Source of the DNA: Deinococcus peraridilitoris DSM 19664
GTDB lineage: Bacteria > Deinococcota > Deinococci > Deinococcales > Deinococcaceae
Length of the DNA stretch: 64,000 nt
Direction of reading: 5' to 3'
Assembly: GCF_000317835.1 (NCBI RefSeq)
Contig: NC_019793.1
Location: 2,232,001-2,296,000, forward strand
In this document: positions 20,762 through 29,517 of the stretch, in pieces
Numbering within the stretch: position 1 is the stretch's first letter
How the letters are laid out: each line of letters begins with the position of its first letter
Program-made: the position numbers and the translations under genes
Notes under the pieces: model-generated
Databases searched by the model: none
Told to the model about the DNA's origin: nothing
Seen by the model: only the letters and a program-made list of their open reading frames with translations

Positions 20762-21385
20762 ATGTATCTTCCCGCGCACTTCCGTCAGGACGATCCCCAG
20801 GAGTTGCGGCGCTTTATGCGTGAGCACGGCTTTGCCCTGCTGGTCACGGCGCCCGAGGGCGTTCCGTATGCCTCGCACCTGCCGCTGCTGGTTCACGAAG
20901 AGCAGGGCGAGGTGTACCTGCGTTCGCACATGGCGCGCGCCAACCGGCAATGGCAGCATTTTGGCGATTCTGAAGTGCTGGTGGTGTTTCAGGGACCGCA
21001 CGCGCTCGTGCACGCCAACTGGTATGACAGTGCGCCCAACGTACCCACCTGGAATTACGCGGCGGTGCACGCCTACGGCGCGGCGCGGGTGGTGGAAGGG
21101 GAAGCCACGCGCGAAATCGCCTACGGTCTGGTGAGGCAGCATACTCCCGACATGCACGACATTCCCGAGGACTTCGAGCGGCGCCTGCTGGCGGGAGTGG
21201 TGACCTTCGAGGTGCGGGTGACCCGTCTGGAAGGCAAGTACAAGCTCAGCCAGAACAAGAGCGCACAGGACCGAAGCAACGTCGTGGCAGCGCTGGCCTT
21301 GTCGGAGCGCGCTTCGGACCGCGACACGGCGAGGCTGATGCAGCGCGCCCTGGAGCAGGAGACTTGCCTGGAGGGGACCCCGTGA
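20762..21385 (+). CDS. PaiB family FMN-binding negative regulator
   Basis: This 207-residue protein has the split-barrel flavin-binding fold of the PaiB/FMN-binding family: MYLPAHFRQDDPQELRRFMREHGFALLVT, LVHANWY, VPTWNYAAVHAYG and LEGKYKLSQNKSAQDR are all characteristic. Family members act as repressors or small flavoproteins. TACAGT ends 6 nt before the ATG, so the mRNA is likely leaderless. The stop codon overlaps the GTG of the next gene (GTGA), indicating translational coupling with the acetyltransferase. PaiB and a GNAT protein also sit together in the Bacillus pai locus. Confidence 0.85.
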   Translation: MYLPAHFRQDDPQELRRFMREHGFALLVTAPEGVPYASHLPLLVHEEQGEVYLRSHMARANRQWQHFGDSEVLVVFQGPHALVHANWYDSAPNVPTWNYAAVHAYGAARVVEGEATREIAYGLVRQHTPDMHDIPEDFERRLLAGVVTFEVRVTRLEGKYKLSQNKSAQDRSNVVAALALSERASDRDTARLMQRALEQETCLEGTP

Positions 21386-22026
21386 CCCCAAACACCGTGA
21401 TCCCAAACACCGTGACCCTCGATGAGCTGACCCTTCAGGGGCAGCTGGTGCGGCTGGAACCCTTGCGGGAAGTGCACGTGCCCGGCCTGCTGCAGGCGGC
21501 AAGCGCGGAGCGCGAGACGTTTCGCTGGACCACGGTGCCAGACTCGTTCGAAGCGATGACGCGCTATGTGGAGCGTGCCCTGGCCGACGCGGCCGCGGGC
21601 CGCGCGCTGCCTTTTGCCACCTGCTCGGCCAGCGGGGAAGTGTTGGGTGCCACCCGTTTTGGCAATATCGAGCACTGGATCTGGCCGGACGGTCGGGAGC
21701 GCTCCCAGTTTCCGGACGCCGTGGAAATCGGCTGGACCTGGCTTGCGCAGCGCGCGCAGCGCAGTGGGGTCAACACCGAAGCCAAACTGCTGATGCTGAC
21801 CCACGCTTTCGAAAGCTGGGGTGTCAAACGCGTGACGATCAAGACCGATGCGCGCAACGAACGTTCCCGCGCGGCCATCGAGCGGCTGGGGGCGCGCTTC
21901 GAAGGCGTCCTGCGGGCGCACAGCCCGGCGGCGGACGGGGGCGTACGCGATACGGCGATGTACAGCGTCATCCGGCCCGAATGGCCGGAGGTTCGGCAGA
22001 ATTTGCAGGCTCGCCTCGCACCCTGA
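21382..22026 (+). CDS. GNAT N-acetyltransferase, RimJ/RimL type
   Basis: This 214-residue GNAT-fold enzyme resembles ribosomal-protein and small-molecule acetyltransferases: LVRLEPLREVHVPGLLQAA at the start, EIGWTWLAQRAQRSGVNTEAKLLMLTHAFE as the acetyl-CoA-binding helix region, and TDARNERSRAAIERLGARFEGVLR. The GTG at 21382 overlaps the preceding TGA and is preceded by GGAGGGG. The first codons contain an in-frame 15-bp tandem repeat (NTV-IPNTV), so either of two further GTG codons could also be used. Confidence 0.85.
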   Translation: MTPNTVIPNTVTLDELTLQGQLVRLEPLREVHVPGLLQAASAERETFRWTTVPDSFEAMTRYVERALADAAAGRALPFATCSASGEVLGATRFGNIEHWIWPDGRERSQFPDAVEIGWTWLAQRAQRSGVNTEAKLLMLTHAFESWGVKRVTIKTDARNERSRAAIERLGARFEGVLRAHSPAADGGVRDTAMYSVIRPEWPEVRQNLQARLAP

Positions 22027-22041
22027 ACCAGGCTTCGGGTC

Positions 22042-22719
22042 TTACTGAGCGCCGGGCGTTTCGCCGCCGAGAGTGTAGCGCCAGCCGTGCTCGCGCAGGT
22101 GCGCACGAGCGGCGGCATACTCGGGCATCAGGACGGCCACGAGGCGCCAGAAACGCACCGAGTGGTTGAACTCGCGCAGGTGTGCGACCTCGTGCGCACA
22201 CAGGTACTCGGCCACGGCGCGCGGGCCGAGCAGCACCCGCCAGTTCAGGCGCAGCTCCCCGCTGGCGGTGCAGCTGCCCCAGCGGGTGCGGGCGTTGGTG
22301 AGCTTCACCGCGCGCACTTCCCGATTCAGTCGGCGCGCGAGGTCGTGGGCGAGCGGAGTAAAGAACGCCAGCGCCTGGGCACGGTACCAGGCCTCCACGG
22401 CGCGGCGCACCCGTTCGGTGTCACCGTCGGGCACTTCGAGCACGTTCCCGCTGCGCCGCGCCGTGCGGCCCGGTGTGCGGCGCACTGTCAGCTCCTCGCC
22501 GAGACAGGGCAGCTTCTCACCGTCCACGAACTGGTAGACGGGCGGGCAGCGGGCGTCAAAGTGCTGCCGGGCTTTTTCGATCCACTCGCGTTTCTGTTCG
22601 ACCCAGCGCCACACCTCGGCCTCGCTGAGGTGCTGTGGCGCGTGCAGCGTCACACCTTCGCGGGTGACGCGCAGGGCCAGCGTGCGGCGGCGCGCCGAGC
22701 GGCGAATGTCGACCTTCAC
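22042..22719 (-). CDS. YgjP-like M48-type metallopeptidase
   Basis: This 225-residue protein starts with a beta-rich N-terminal domain (VDIRRSARRRTLALRVTREG) and carries the DUF45/YgjP metallopeptidase core: NARTRWGSCTASGELRLNWRLL-like sequence, zinc motif HEVAH in LCAHEVAHLREFNHS near residue 175, and FWRLVAVLMPEY. TAGACT ends 6 nt before the GTG start, suggesting a leaderless mRNA. The biological substrate of this family is not established. It is divergent from the helicase gene. Confidence 0.85.
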   Translation of the reverse strand: MKVDIRRSARRRTLALRVTREGVTLHAPQHLSEAEVWRWVEQKREWIEKARQHFDARCPPVYQFVDGEKLPCLGEELTVRRTPGRTARRSGNVLEVPDGDTERVRRAVEAWYRAQALAFFTPLAHDLARRLNREVRAVKLTNARTRWGSCTASGELRLNWRVLLGPRAVAEYLCAHEVAHLREFNHSVRFWRLVAVLMPEYAAARAHLREHGWRYTLGGETPGAQ

Positions 22720-22828
22720 CCCTTCAGTCTAGCCCTTCGGTGCCGCGGACCACGGTGAACATGAAAACCGCGCAATAAAATTCATAAACAGCGTAGCTAG
22801 ACTGGAGCGTTATGAAGAGGGCAGAACG

Positions 22829-24271
22829 GTGAGGACCACCCTGCGTTACGAGCGCGGAACGCTGCTGCTGCATCCTGCCCCGCGTGGAGCGCACTGGACG
22901 CGTTTCGTGGAGTGGGATGAGCGCGTTTCGCGTTTCCGTGCGCCGGGCTGGCGTTACCGCGACCTGATGGAAGGGCTGCGCGCTGATGGAGTGTCGGTGC
23001 ACGACGAAGCGAGACGCTTCGAGCCATTGGAGCTTCGTGCTGCCCGGGCCCAGCAGCCTTACCCACACCAGCAAGAAGCGCTGGAGGCCTGGAAGAACGC
23101 CGGACGGCGTGGGCTGGTCGTGCTGCCCACCGGCGCAGGCAAGACCTACCTCGCGCAGCTCGCGATGCAGGCCACCCCGCGCAGCGCCCTGATCTGTGTA
23201 CCCACCCTGGATCTGATGCACCAGTGGTACGTCACGCTGCTGAGCGCCTACCCCGACACCAGTGTCGGGCTGCTGGGAGGAGGCAGCAAGGACGAGACGC
23301 CGCTCCTGATCGCCACCTACGACTCGGCGGCCATTCACGCCGAGCGGCTGGGGGACCGCTACGGCCTGCTGATCTTCGATGAAGCGCACCACCTGGGCGG
23401 CGAGTTCACCCGCCCCATCGCCGAATACGCCATTGCTCCCTACCGGCTGGGCCTCACCGCCACCCCGCCGCGCGGCGAGCGGCTGCGCGACCTGAGTGAG
23501 CTGATCGGTCCGCTGGTGTACCAGAAGAAAAGCGAGGAACTGGCCGGCGGTGCGCTGGCGCCCTACCGCGAGGTGCGCATCACCGTGCAGCTTTCCGCGC
23601 AGGAACGGGCACGCTATGACGCCTGCATCAAGCGGCGCAACGACTTTCTGCGCTCACGCGGCATCAGCCTCGCGAGCCTGGACGGCTGGCGCTCGTTCGT
23701 GATGCAGAGTGGCAGCCTGGAAGGACGCGCCGCGATGCTCGCCCACCGTGAAGCGCGCGCGCTGGCTTTTGGCACCGAGGGCAAGCTGCGCGTCCTGGAA
23801 GAACTGCTGGCGCAGCACCCGGACGAGCGAACCCTGGTCTTCACCGACGACAACGCCACCGTGTACCGCATCTCGCAGGAGTTTCTGCTGCCCGCCCTGA
23901 CGCACCAGACTCCCGTCAAGGAGCGTGTGGCCCTGCTCGACGCCTTTCGGCGCGGCGAGTACCGGGTGCTAATCACCTCGCGCGTGCTGAACGAAGGTGT
24001 GGACGTGCCCGAAGCCAGCATTGCCATCGTGCTCTCGGGCACCGGAGAGGAGCGCGAGCACACCCAGCGCCTCGGGCGCATTCTGCGCCGCGCACAGAAA
24101 GAAGGCGGCGGCGAGAAGCATGCGGTGCTCTACGAGGTGATCGCCGAGAACACCAGCGAGGAGCACGTTTCCCGCCGTCGTCATGGTGAAGGGCCCGGGC
24201 GTGAGGAACGCCTCCGCCCGCTGCCTTACCTGGAGGATCTGCCCACCTCCGTCAACTGGGAGGAGCTCTAA
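22829..24271 (+). CDS. XPB-like superfamily 2 helicase
   Basis: This protein has 480 residues. An N-terminal domain precedes the SF2 motor: motif I LPTGAGKTYLAQL near residue 97, motif II DEAH in LLIFDEAHHLGG near 180, motif III LTATPPRG, and in the second RecA-like domain TLVFTDDNATV, ITSRVLNEGVDVPEA and QRLGRILRRAQKEGG. It resembles XPB/Rad25-like helicases of bacteria and archaea. The GTG start has GAAGAGGG upstream. The next gene encodes a Bax1-like nuclease 19 bases downstream, the standard XPB-Bax1 pair implicated in bubble opening and incision in repair. Confidence 0.9.
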   Translation: MRTTLRYERGTLLLHPAPRGAHWTRFVEWDERVSRFRAPGWRYRDLMEGLRADGVSVHDEARRFEPLELRAARAQQPYPHQQEALEAWKNAGRRGLVVLPTGAGKTYLAQLAMQATPRSALICVPTLDLMHQWYVTLLSAYPDTSVGLLGGGSKDETPLLIATYDSAAIHAERLGDRYGLLIFDEAHHLGGEFTRPIAEYAIAPYRLGLTATPPRGERLRDLSELIGPLVYQKKSEELAGGALAPYREVRITVQLSAQERARYDACIKRRNDFLRSRGISLASLDGWRSFVMQSGSLEGRAAMLAHREARALAFGTEGKLRVLEELLAQHPDERTLVFTDDNATVYRISQEFLLPALTHQTPVKERVALLDAFRRGEYRVLITSRVLNEGVDVPEASIAIVLSGTGEEREHTQRLGRILRRAQKEGGGEKHAVLYEVIAENTSEEHVSRRRHGEGPGREERLRPLPYLEDLPTSVNWEEL

Positions 24272-24290
24272 GGCTTCGTGCCTGCCCACC

Positions 24291-25508
24291 ATGCTGCCCA
24301 CCGAACTGCTGCTCTACCGCTACCGTGACGAGACTGTCGTGCCCAAACGCCTGGCGCTGAGTTTTCCTCACCAGAAGCTCGCAGGTGACCTGATCGAGGT
24401 GTTTCGCACGTCGGTGGGCCTCAGCCGCGCCGAGGTGGCCGAGCGGGTGGCTGCCCTGGAAGGCTCGGCGGCCGGATACCGGGTGGTGCGGGGTATGGCG
24501 CACCTGCTGGCCGGAAGCTACGCGAAATTCGAGATGCGCGCGCCCATCGAACCCACCCTGCTGCGCGCGCGGGTGTTCGGCCTCGCCGCCCACATGACCG
24601 GCCGTGAGGCGCGCCCCGCCGTGCTGGCGAAGGTCGCCGCGCAGCTTTCCCAGGAAGGCATTCCGCTGCGCCCCGAGGAAGTCGAGTCGCACCTGTACGC
24701 TGACCTCACCCACAACCACGTGCTGAGCGAATTCAGCGAACCCACGCCGGACGAGCTGCTGCACCGCTACAACCTGGCGCAGGTGCAGGGTATCCTTTAC
24801 CGCGCGTACGCCCTGCGCATCACCGCGCACCGCAACGAGCCGGCGCGTTACAAGCAGCTTCTCAAATACCTCAAGCTGTTCGGTCTGATGGTGATTGTCG
24901 AGGGCGACGCCGAGCATGGTTTCACCCTGACCCTCGACGGTCCGAGCTCGCTGTTCCGGCCCTCCACCCGCTACGGCCTCGCGATGGCCAAGCTGCTGCC
25001 CGCCTTGCTGCACGTCACGCGCTGGACCCTGAGCGCCGAACTGCGGCCACGCGGCGACCTGGAAGGCGGGCCCGAGGTGGCGTACTTCGAACTGGACTCC
25101 CAGTGCGGCCTGGTCAGCCATTACAAAATCGAGGGCGAGTTCGATTCCATCGTGGAAGAAGCGTTCGCGGCGCGCTGGGCCAAACAGAACAGCGAATGGA
25201 CGCTCGAGAGAGAGGTGGACCTGGTGCCCGTGACGGGGGGCGTGATCGTGCCGGACTTCCGCCTCTTTCACCCGGACGGACGCAGCACCCTGCTCGAAAT
25301 TGTGGGGTATTGGCGGCCCGAGTATCTGCGCAAGAAATTCCGGAGCGTGAACAGCAGCGGGCGCACTGACCTGATCCTGGCGGTATCCGAGCGCCTCAAC
25401 CTCGAAGCGGCGGGCGTGAAGGTGGGTGACCTGCCGCCTGGGGTCCGGCTGGTGTTCTTCAAGGGCCGCCTGGAACCAAAAGCCGTGCTGGAAGTTCTGG
25501 AGGAGTAG
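24291..25508 (+). CDS. Bax1-like nuclease, DUF790 family
   Basis: This 405-residue DUF790 protein is the nuclease partner of XPB-like helicases. Family hallmarks are MLPTELLLYRYRDETVVPKRL at the start, the NTD-type helices, and a C-terminal restriction-endonuclease-like core with PDFRLFHPDG and LEIVGYWRPEYLRKK. The ATG at 24291 begins the conserved region, 19 bases after the helicase stop, so the two are one operon. In archaea Bax1 cuts the 3' side of bubbles opened by XPB. Confidence 0.88.
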   Translation: MLPTELLLYRYRDETVVPKRLALSFPHQKLAGDLIEVFRTSVGLSRAEVAERVAALEGSAAGYRVVRGMAHLLAGSYAKFEMRAPIEPTLLRARVFGLAAHMTGREARPAVLAKVAAQLSQEGIPLRPEEVESHLYADLTHNHVLSEFSEPTPDELLHRYNLAQVQGILYRAYALRITAHRNEPARYKQLLKYLKLFGLMVIVEGDAEHGFTLTLDGPSSLFRPSTRYGLAMAKLLPALLHVTRWTLSAELRPRGDLEGGPEVAYFELDSQCGLVSHYKIEGEFDSIVEEAFAARWAKQNSEWTLEREVDLVPVTGGVIVPDFRLFHPDGRSTLLEIVGYWRPEYLRKKFRSVNSSGRTDLILAVSERLNLEAAGVKVGDLPPGVRLVFFKGRLEPKAVLEVLEE

Positions 25509-25516
25509 GGTGAGGC

Positions 25517-26152
25517 ATGGAGTTCGACTTTCGCCAACTCGCGCCCAATGACCGCTACAAGCTCATCACCGGCGTGATCGTGCCGCGCCCGATCGCCTGG
25601 GTCACGACCCTCAATCCGGATGGCGGGGTCAACGCCGCCCCCTTCAGCTACTTCAACATGATGGGCAGCGACCCGGCCATTCTGGCCCTGGGTGTGGGTG
25701 ACCGCGCGAGCGCGCCCAAGGACACTGCCGCCAACATCCGCCGTGAACGCGAGTTCGTGGTGAATCTGGTGACGCTGGAACTCGCGGACGCCATGAACCT
25801 CACGGCCAGCGACTTCGCGCAGGGGGAAAGCGAACTGGCGGCAGCCGGGCTGGCCGCCGCGCCCTCGTCGCAGGTCCGTACCCCGCGTATCGCGCAGTCC
25901 CCCGTGCAGCTCGAATGCCGTGAGGCGATGACCCTCGAACTGGGACGTACCCGCATCGTGTTGGGAGAGGTGCTGGCGCTGCACATTCGCGATGACCTGA
26001 TGCTCGACCCGGCCAGATTCCACGTGGACAGCGCCTCGCTGCACCTGATCGGTCGCATGGGCGGGCGCGGCGGCTACGCACGCACGACCGATCTGTTCGA
26101 AATGCCGCGTCTGACCCTGACGCAGGCGCGAAAAGCGCAACAGAAGCCCTGA
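25517..26152 (+). CDS. Flavin reductase family protein
   Basis: This 211-residue split-barrel flavoprotein is of the flavin reductase-like (FMN-binding) family. It shows KLITGVIVPRPIAWVTTLNPDGGVNAAPFSYFNMMGSDPAILALGVG, where the conserved PRPIAW and APFSYF segments contact FMN, and TAANIRREREFVVNLV. It probably supplies reduced flavin or acts as a small reductase. It follows the nuclease gene by 8 bases with GGAG upstream of the ATG, so it may be co-transcribed, but no functional link to repair is evident. Confidence 0.85.
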   Translation: MEFDFRQLAPNDRYKLITGVIVPRPIAWVTTLNPDGGVNAAPFSYFNMMGSDPAILALGVGDRASAPKDTAANIRREREFVVNLVTLELADAMNLTASDFAQGESELAAAGLAAAPSSQVRTPRIAQSPVQLECREAMTLELGRTRIVLGEVLALHIRDDLMLDPARFHVDSASLHLIGRMGGRGGYARTTDLFEMPRLTLTQARKAQQKP

Positions 26153-26318
26153 ACAGTTCAGAATCTTCATCTGACGGGCCTTCCTGTGACGCACGTTGGC
26201 GCTGCATGTAAAAGCCGTGATTTGTGCCGTGCCCAGGTGAGAAGACCTGTCAGCCGTTCATCAGTCGGCGCGCCTACCCTGTGTAAACCAGACCAACACA
26301 GTAGAGAGGGAGGCAAGG

Positions 26319-26597
26319 ATGTGGCTTCACGGGACAACCGCTCGTCTGGCTGACGAAGTAACCGAATTGCTGAGGGACGCCGCACCGGAGCGGGGCGCCT
26401 TCTCGCCCGAGGAATCTGCCCACCTGAACCTGCTGCTGGTCGAGCTTTGTGCGCACCTGACCGGGCGCACGCCGAGCGAAAGTGAACTGCAGTCCATCCG
26501 TCAGGGTGGGCTTGACGCGTTTCGAGCCCTGCTGTGGACCTACCAGCAAGAACCCCTGACCTGTCTGGAATGGGAGCGGACACGGCGCCCCGCCTGA
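26319..26597 (+). CDS. Small hypothetical protein
   Basis: This 92-residue helical protein contains TARLADEVTELLRDAAPERG and EESAHLNLLLVELCAHLTGRTPSESELQSIR. A purine-rich ribosome site (GGGAGG) stands 7 bases before the ATG, and a TACCCT box lies further upstream. I do not recognise the family. It converges on the PAS-GbsR regulator gene, with 21 bases between stops. Confidence 0.6.
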   Translation: MWLHGTTARLADEVTELLRDAAPERGAFSPEESAHLNLLLVELCAHLTGRTPSESELQSIRQGGLDAFRALLWTYQQEPLTCLEWERTRRPA

Positions 26598-26618
26598 AGA
26601 GCCTGCTGGCAGTCGGGG

Positions 26619-28400
26619 CTAGGTCGATTTTGTGTGGTCACCCGACTTGGGAGGCACGGCGTCCCAGTTGTCTCGCAGATGCTGCTCACGCTCGCGGCGC
26701 TGGGCATCCTGCCGGACCTGCAGCAGCTTCGCGATGTTGAGGGCGTGCTGGGCGCGAATGTCGGCTAGGTCCCGCACGCGGACAGCGACTTCCGGATCAA
26801 GGTCCGGGTTGTCGCGCAAGAAGGCGTAGGCGAGCGACGCCACTCCCGCACTGAGGTCCCGCCGCTCCATCAGGTCACGCAGATACATCTGGTGGGCCAG
26901 GGCCAGGGAATGCTCGCGCGTGGAGAAGTGCCGGGTCACCAGCAGGTCGCCGCGCTGCTGCATCTCATGCACGACCTTGGAAAGGGCGCCTTTGGTCACG
27001 CTGAGGGCCTGTGCAGCCTGCGACATCGACATTGGCGCAGTGCTCAGCAGCAGCAGGGCCACCAGGCGGCCTTCGAGTGGTGAGCTGCCCAGCGCCGCCA
27101 GGCTGCGCCCGAGCTTGCGAACGAACACCTGCGGTGTGACGCTGTCCTCGGCGGGAAGGCCGTCCTGTGCATTGCTGCTCAGGGCCTGCTGCCAGCGGTC
27201 GTCAGCGTGATCGAGGGTGAAAACAGCCGCGACGGGCACGTCCAGGCGGTTGTGGATCGGGGCTGCGCTCGCCCAGACGTGCAGCCGCCGACCATCCGGG
27301 TGCTGCACGAAAAGGTCCTGATTGGCGGCACCCGGCGCGCCCTGCAATGCCTGAACCAATGGAGAGGATGCCTTGAGTGGGCGGTCGTTGCCGTGAAGGA
27401 GCCTCTGCAGTACCGGTGTGATCGGGGCGCCCGGCTGAACTTCCTGACCGATCAGCTGCTCGAAGCGGGCGTTGGTGAATGAGATACGTCTGCTGGAGAG
27501 GTCGACCAGCATGATGCCAACGGGGAGCTGCTGCAGCACCGCCTCGAAATGGCGCCGCTCCATCGAAAGCTGCTCGAGGAGCCGTTCACGTTCCTGCTCC
27601 GCTTGCTTGAGGGAGGTGACGTCACTGCCCACTTCCAGCAAGCTGGTGGGTTTACCCGCGTTGTCGACGTGGAGAACGAGGCGGCTGAGGGTGGTCACTT
27701 TTGCTCCGGCCCGGGTGGTATGAAGCAGTTCGCCTTCCCAGTGACCGTGGCGCCGAACGGTGTGCAGCATGTCCTGGCGTGAGACCGGAAAGACGGTGTG
27801 CAGCAGGTCGTACAGATTCAGCCCACGCGCTTCTTCGCTCGTCCAGCCATACAGGCGCGCTGCCGCCGGATTCCAGTGACGAACCGTGCCGTCGGGCTCA
27901 AGGGCCGTGATGGCGTCCTGCGAAAGCTCGATCAGGGCGTGATGGTCACGCAGCTGTTCCAGCTGCGATGTGTTTTCCTGCAGGTCGCTGGTCAGGATAC
28001 GTTCGACCGTGACGTCCACCCCAACCGAGAGAACGAACTGCCAGTGCTGCTGTTCATCGAGCAGCGGTGTATTGGACCAGGCGATGGTGCGTTTCTGGCC
28101 ATCATGGCGCGTGAGGACCAGCTCACTCTCGCGCGGCAGGCGCTCTTCGGCCACTCCCTGAAAAAAAGCCTGCGCGCTTGGTATGGATTCGGGGGGCAGC
28201 AGCTCCCAGACGTACCGTCCCACCGCGTGCGCTTCGGCGATGCCGGTGAAGCGCACGCAGGCCTGATTGAAGCGCACGATGTGGCCTGCCGCGTCCGTGA
28301 GGACCACCAGGGCACGGGCGGCCTGCATGAGCGCGTGACTGATTTGCTGTTCAGGCACCTGCCTGGGGGGCTGGGGATCGGACGGGGAGGCCTCGGTCAT
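26619..28400 (-). CDS. Triple-PAS sensor fused to a GbsR/MarR-type winged helix
   Basis: This protein has 593 residues with no transmembrane segment. Three PAS domains are visible at about 20-135 (RALVVLTDAAGHIVRFNQAC), 150-275 (QDAITALEPDGTVRHWNPAAARLYGW) and 290-410 (LPVGIMLVDLSSRRISFTNARFEQL). In place of a kinase, residues about 440-570 form a MarR/GbsR-like DNA-binding domain (LLLLSTAPMSMSQAAQALSVTKGALSKVVHEMQQRGDLLV). It is therefore a one-component cytosolic regulator sensing a small ligand or redox state through PAS. GGAGG precedes the ATG. It is divergent from a response regulator gene across an AT-rich spacer. Confidence 0.85.
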   Translation of the reverse strand: MTEASPSDPQPPRQVPEQQISHALMQAARALVVLTDAAGHIVRFNQACVRFTGIAEAHAVGRYVWELLPPESIPSAQAFFQGVAEERLPRESELVLTRHDGQKRTIAWSNTPLLDEQQHWQFVLSVGVDVTVERILTSDLQENTSQLEQLRDHHALIELSQDAITALEPDGTVRHWNPAAARLYGWTSEEARGLNLYDLLHTVFPVSRQDMLHTVRRHGHWEGELLHTTRAGAKVTTLSRLVLHVDNAGKPTSLLEVGSDVTSLKQAEQERERLLEQLSMERRHFEAVLQQLPVGIMLVDLSSRRISFTNARFEQLIGQEVQPGAPITPVLQRLLHGNDRPLKASSPLVQALQGAPGAANQDLFVQHPDGRRLHVWASAAPIHNRLDVPVAAVFTLDHADDRWQQALSSNAQDGLPAEDSVTPQVFVRKLGRSLAALGSSPLEGRLVALLLLSTAPMSMSQAAQALSVTKGALSKVVHEMQQRGDLLVTRHFSTREHSLALAHQMYLRDLMERRDLSAGVASLAYAFLRDNPDLDPEVAVRVRDLADIRAQHALNIAKLLQVRQDAQRREREQHLRDNWDAVPPKSGDHTKST

Positions 28401-28729
28401 AGGGCACCTCCAGAACCAATACTGATGTTTTTCAGTTTAGGCAACGAGCATTCCAAGATGTGAAAAATCTCATATATATTCCTTATTCCGAGGCAATTTT
28501 TAAATATATTCTAATTAAAGACTCATAACGCGTGACATTTTTGTTCGTTCGGTTTCCCGGGAGAGAAACCTTACCGGGATCTGACTAAAGATGTCTTAAC
28601 CTGAAGCCAAGGAAATTAAGTTCCGCGACACGTCAACAACCGGATGCCAAGGCGAACTCCCGGGCTTGACCCGTCCGGTCTTGCTCATTCTTCCCTTGGC
28701 GAGTGGCTCCCCTGGGTGCCGGAGACCTT
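28401..28729. other. AT-rich divergent intergenic region
   Basis: These 329 bases separate the PAS-GbsR regulator and the response regulator. The part at 28460-28530 is strikingly AT-rich for this genome (AATATATAT, TTTTTAAATATATTC) and is the likely site of divergent promoters and regulator binding. I could not fix -35/-10 pairs with confidence, and I see no RNA gene or ORF. Confidence 0.5.
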
Positions 28730-29212
28730 ATGACGCACCGTATCCCCTCTGCCAGCCTTGTTTCGCTGCCCCATTCCCTGAACGCGTTCAATGACATCCC
28801 ACACATCCTGATCATCGACGACAACCCGCTCGACACTGAACTGGCACAACTGGTGTTGATGGCGCTGGAGCCCGACGCCAGAATCACGGTGCTGCACAGC
28901 CCGCTGGACGCGCTGGACTACCTGGCCTTCGAGGGAGCGTACGCGCAGCGTGAGCGAGTTCAGCCGGATCTGGTGCTGCTCGACATCAACATGCCCTGCA
29001 TCCATGGCTTCGAGGTGCTCGCGACCCTGCGTGCCGATCCGCAGACCCGCCATCTGAACATCGTCTTGTGCAGCACCAGCGACGATGCCGACGATATGCG
29101 TGTCGGTCGTGAGCTTGGCGCCAACGGCTACCTCGTGAAACCACCCTGCCTCGATTCCTTCGAAGCCATCCTGAAGCCGGTACTGCAGGCCTGGACCTCG
29201 CAGGCCGGATAA
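28730..29212 (+). CDS. Single-domain response regulator (Rcp1/CheY-like)
   Basis: This 160-residue receiver domain has no output module. The acidic pair DD is in HILIIDDNPLDTELAQLVL, the phospho-acceptor Asp in DLVLLDINMPCIHGFEVL, Thr/Ser in LCSTSDD and Lys in YLVKPPCLDSFE. The sequence pattern matches the Rcp family that partners bacteriophytochrome-type kinases. The ATG at 28730 has GGAGA upstream. The adjacent divergent gene is a PAS one-component regulator rather than a kinase, so the cognate kinase is elsewhere. Confidence 0.88.
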   Translation: MTHRIPSASLVSLPHSLNAFNDIPHILIIDDNPLDTELAQLVLMALEPDARITVLHSPLDALDYLAFEGAYAQRERVQPDLVLLDINMPCIHGFEVLATLRADPQTRHLNIVLCSTSDDADDMRVGRELGANGYLVKPPCLDSFEAILKPVLQAWTSQAG

Positions 29213-29303
29213 GCCGCCTTATCGTGGGCAAACAAGCTGTCGCTGTGCAAATGCTCAGTCTCCTCGCACGCACTGGGCCGCGGCCCCGACTATCATGACG
29301 GTC

Positions 29304-29489
29304 ATGCCGAACTACCAGATCTGGTACCGTGAAAAACCGGATGCAGGGTGGAAGTGCCTGCACCACCCGGAAAACGAGGGCGGCAGCGTCGTGAACCTGC
29401 CCAGTCACGAGGAAGCCGAGCGGTGGCGGTTGCTGACGCAGGAGCGCCTGCCGCTGGGAGAAGTCGAAATCCGCGAAACATCAGGGTGA
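29304..29489 (+). CDS. Small hypothetical protein
   Basis: This 61-residue soluble protein reads PNYQIWYREKPDAGWKCLHHP, then EEAERWRLLTQERLPLGEVEIRE. I do not recognise the family. TATCAT (29291-29296) ends 7 nt before the ATG at 29304, fitting the leaderless pattern of this genome, so this start is preferred over the ATG at 29295. Confidence 0.6.
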   Translation: MPNYQIWYREKPDAGWKCLHHPENEGGSVVNLPSHEEAERWRLLTQERLPLGEVEIRETSG

Positions 29490-29517
29490 GCCCGGCCTGC
29501 AAAGCCTGCCGGCCTGC

